The notes beneath the pieces are model-generated. The model searched no databases and was not told the origin of the DNA. It was given only the letters and a program-made list of their open reading frames with translations. From Rhodococcus sp. P-2 (GTDB lineage: Bacteria; Actinomycetota; Actinomycetes; Mycobacteriales; Mycobacteriaceae), in contig NZ_CP066779.1 in the NCBI RefSeq assembly GCF_016598535.1, positions 3,100,001 to 3,164,000 on the forward strand: a stretch of 64,000 nt of DNA, written 5' to 3'. A program made the position numbers and the translations under genes. Numbering within the stretch: the first letter of the stretch is position 1; the number at the start of each line of letters is the position of its first letter. This document shows positions 63,858 through 64,000 of this stretch, one piece after another.

Positions 63858-64000
63858 GCCCTTCCGAAGACGCTCGTGAAATGAACAGGAGCGGGCAGGC
63901 GCACGCACGTCGGATCACCTCGGTCACCTAGCAGGATCGCTTCGGTCCTTCCCATGAATTTGGAACACGTTCTACAGTGAAAGGGCTGAGGTCTGTACCT

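Overview
The window is actinobacterial chromosome, most likely Rhodococcus or a close mycolate-containing relative. The base composition is G+C-rich, GTG and TTG starts are common, and overlapping ATGA stop/start junctions are frequent. Gene content also fits: an MmpL-type exporter, KstR-like TetR regulators, a mycothiol-type (TIGR03086) protein, a GT87 mannosyltransferase and an ESX-style accessory locus. The genus is an inference from gene content. No transposase, integrase, phage gene or CRISPR array was seen.

Layout. (1) 1-7.6 kb: a divergent lipid/steroid/terpenoid catabolic locus. The minus operon runs DUF35 protein, thiolase-like protein, cytochrome P450, 3Fe-4S ferredoxin, ferredoxin reductase, alcohol dehydrogenase. 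The plus operon runs a MaoC-type hydratase, an SDR dehydrogenase and a KstR-like TetR. (2) 7.6-15.5 kb: small membrane and envelope genes, a sterol-desaturase-family protein divergent from an Rrf2 regulator, a diguanylate cyclase, and a TetR with two tandem palindromic operators next to an MMPL exporter that ends in a 22-bp terminator. (3) 15.5-27.7 kb: a heterodimeric ABC exporter, a GPP34 protein, and a queuosine-linked set (tgt, YhhQ transporter, gluQRS) interspersed with proline-rich membrane proteins, an EAL protein and regulators. (4) 27.7-35.8 kb: an AsnC regulator with an M20 deacylase and MHS transporter, an AraC, a frameshifted orphan response regulator, a Cys-rich pentapeptide protein and a decayed ESX-like locus.

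(5) 35.8-53.6 kb: tRNA-Ser(GGA), small SRP RNA, an AspT-type aminotransferase and dnaX. This is a backbone block interrupted by GT87, HhH-GPD and LysR/YeiH genes, a frameshifted AraC, a seven-gene catabolic operon (oxidoreductase, TauD-type dioxygenase, BKACE, MFS, hydrolase, acyl-CoA ligase, CMD protein) and an ammonium transporter. (6) 53.6-64 kb: a 2033-residue iterative type I polyketide/PUFA-like synthase (KS-AT-ACP-ACP-KR-DH), translationally coupled to a PPTase-like plus double hot-dog thioesterase protein, followed by a Tat-exported multicopper oxidase.

The most interesting parts are the enediyne/PUFA-like synthase cassette without recognisable enediyne accessory genes, and the BKACE/dioxygenase operon of unknown substrate. 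Beyond these there are two single-base frameshifts in regulators, one gene reduced to its two ends, three short tandem duplications that each copy a stop codon, and several clear operator palindromes.
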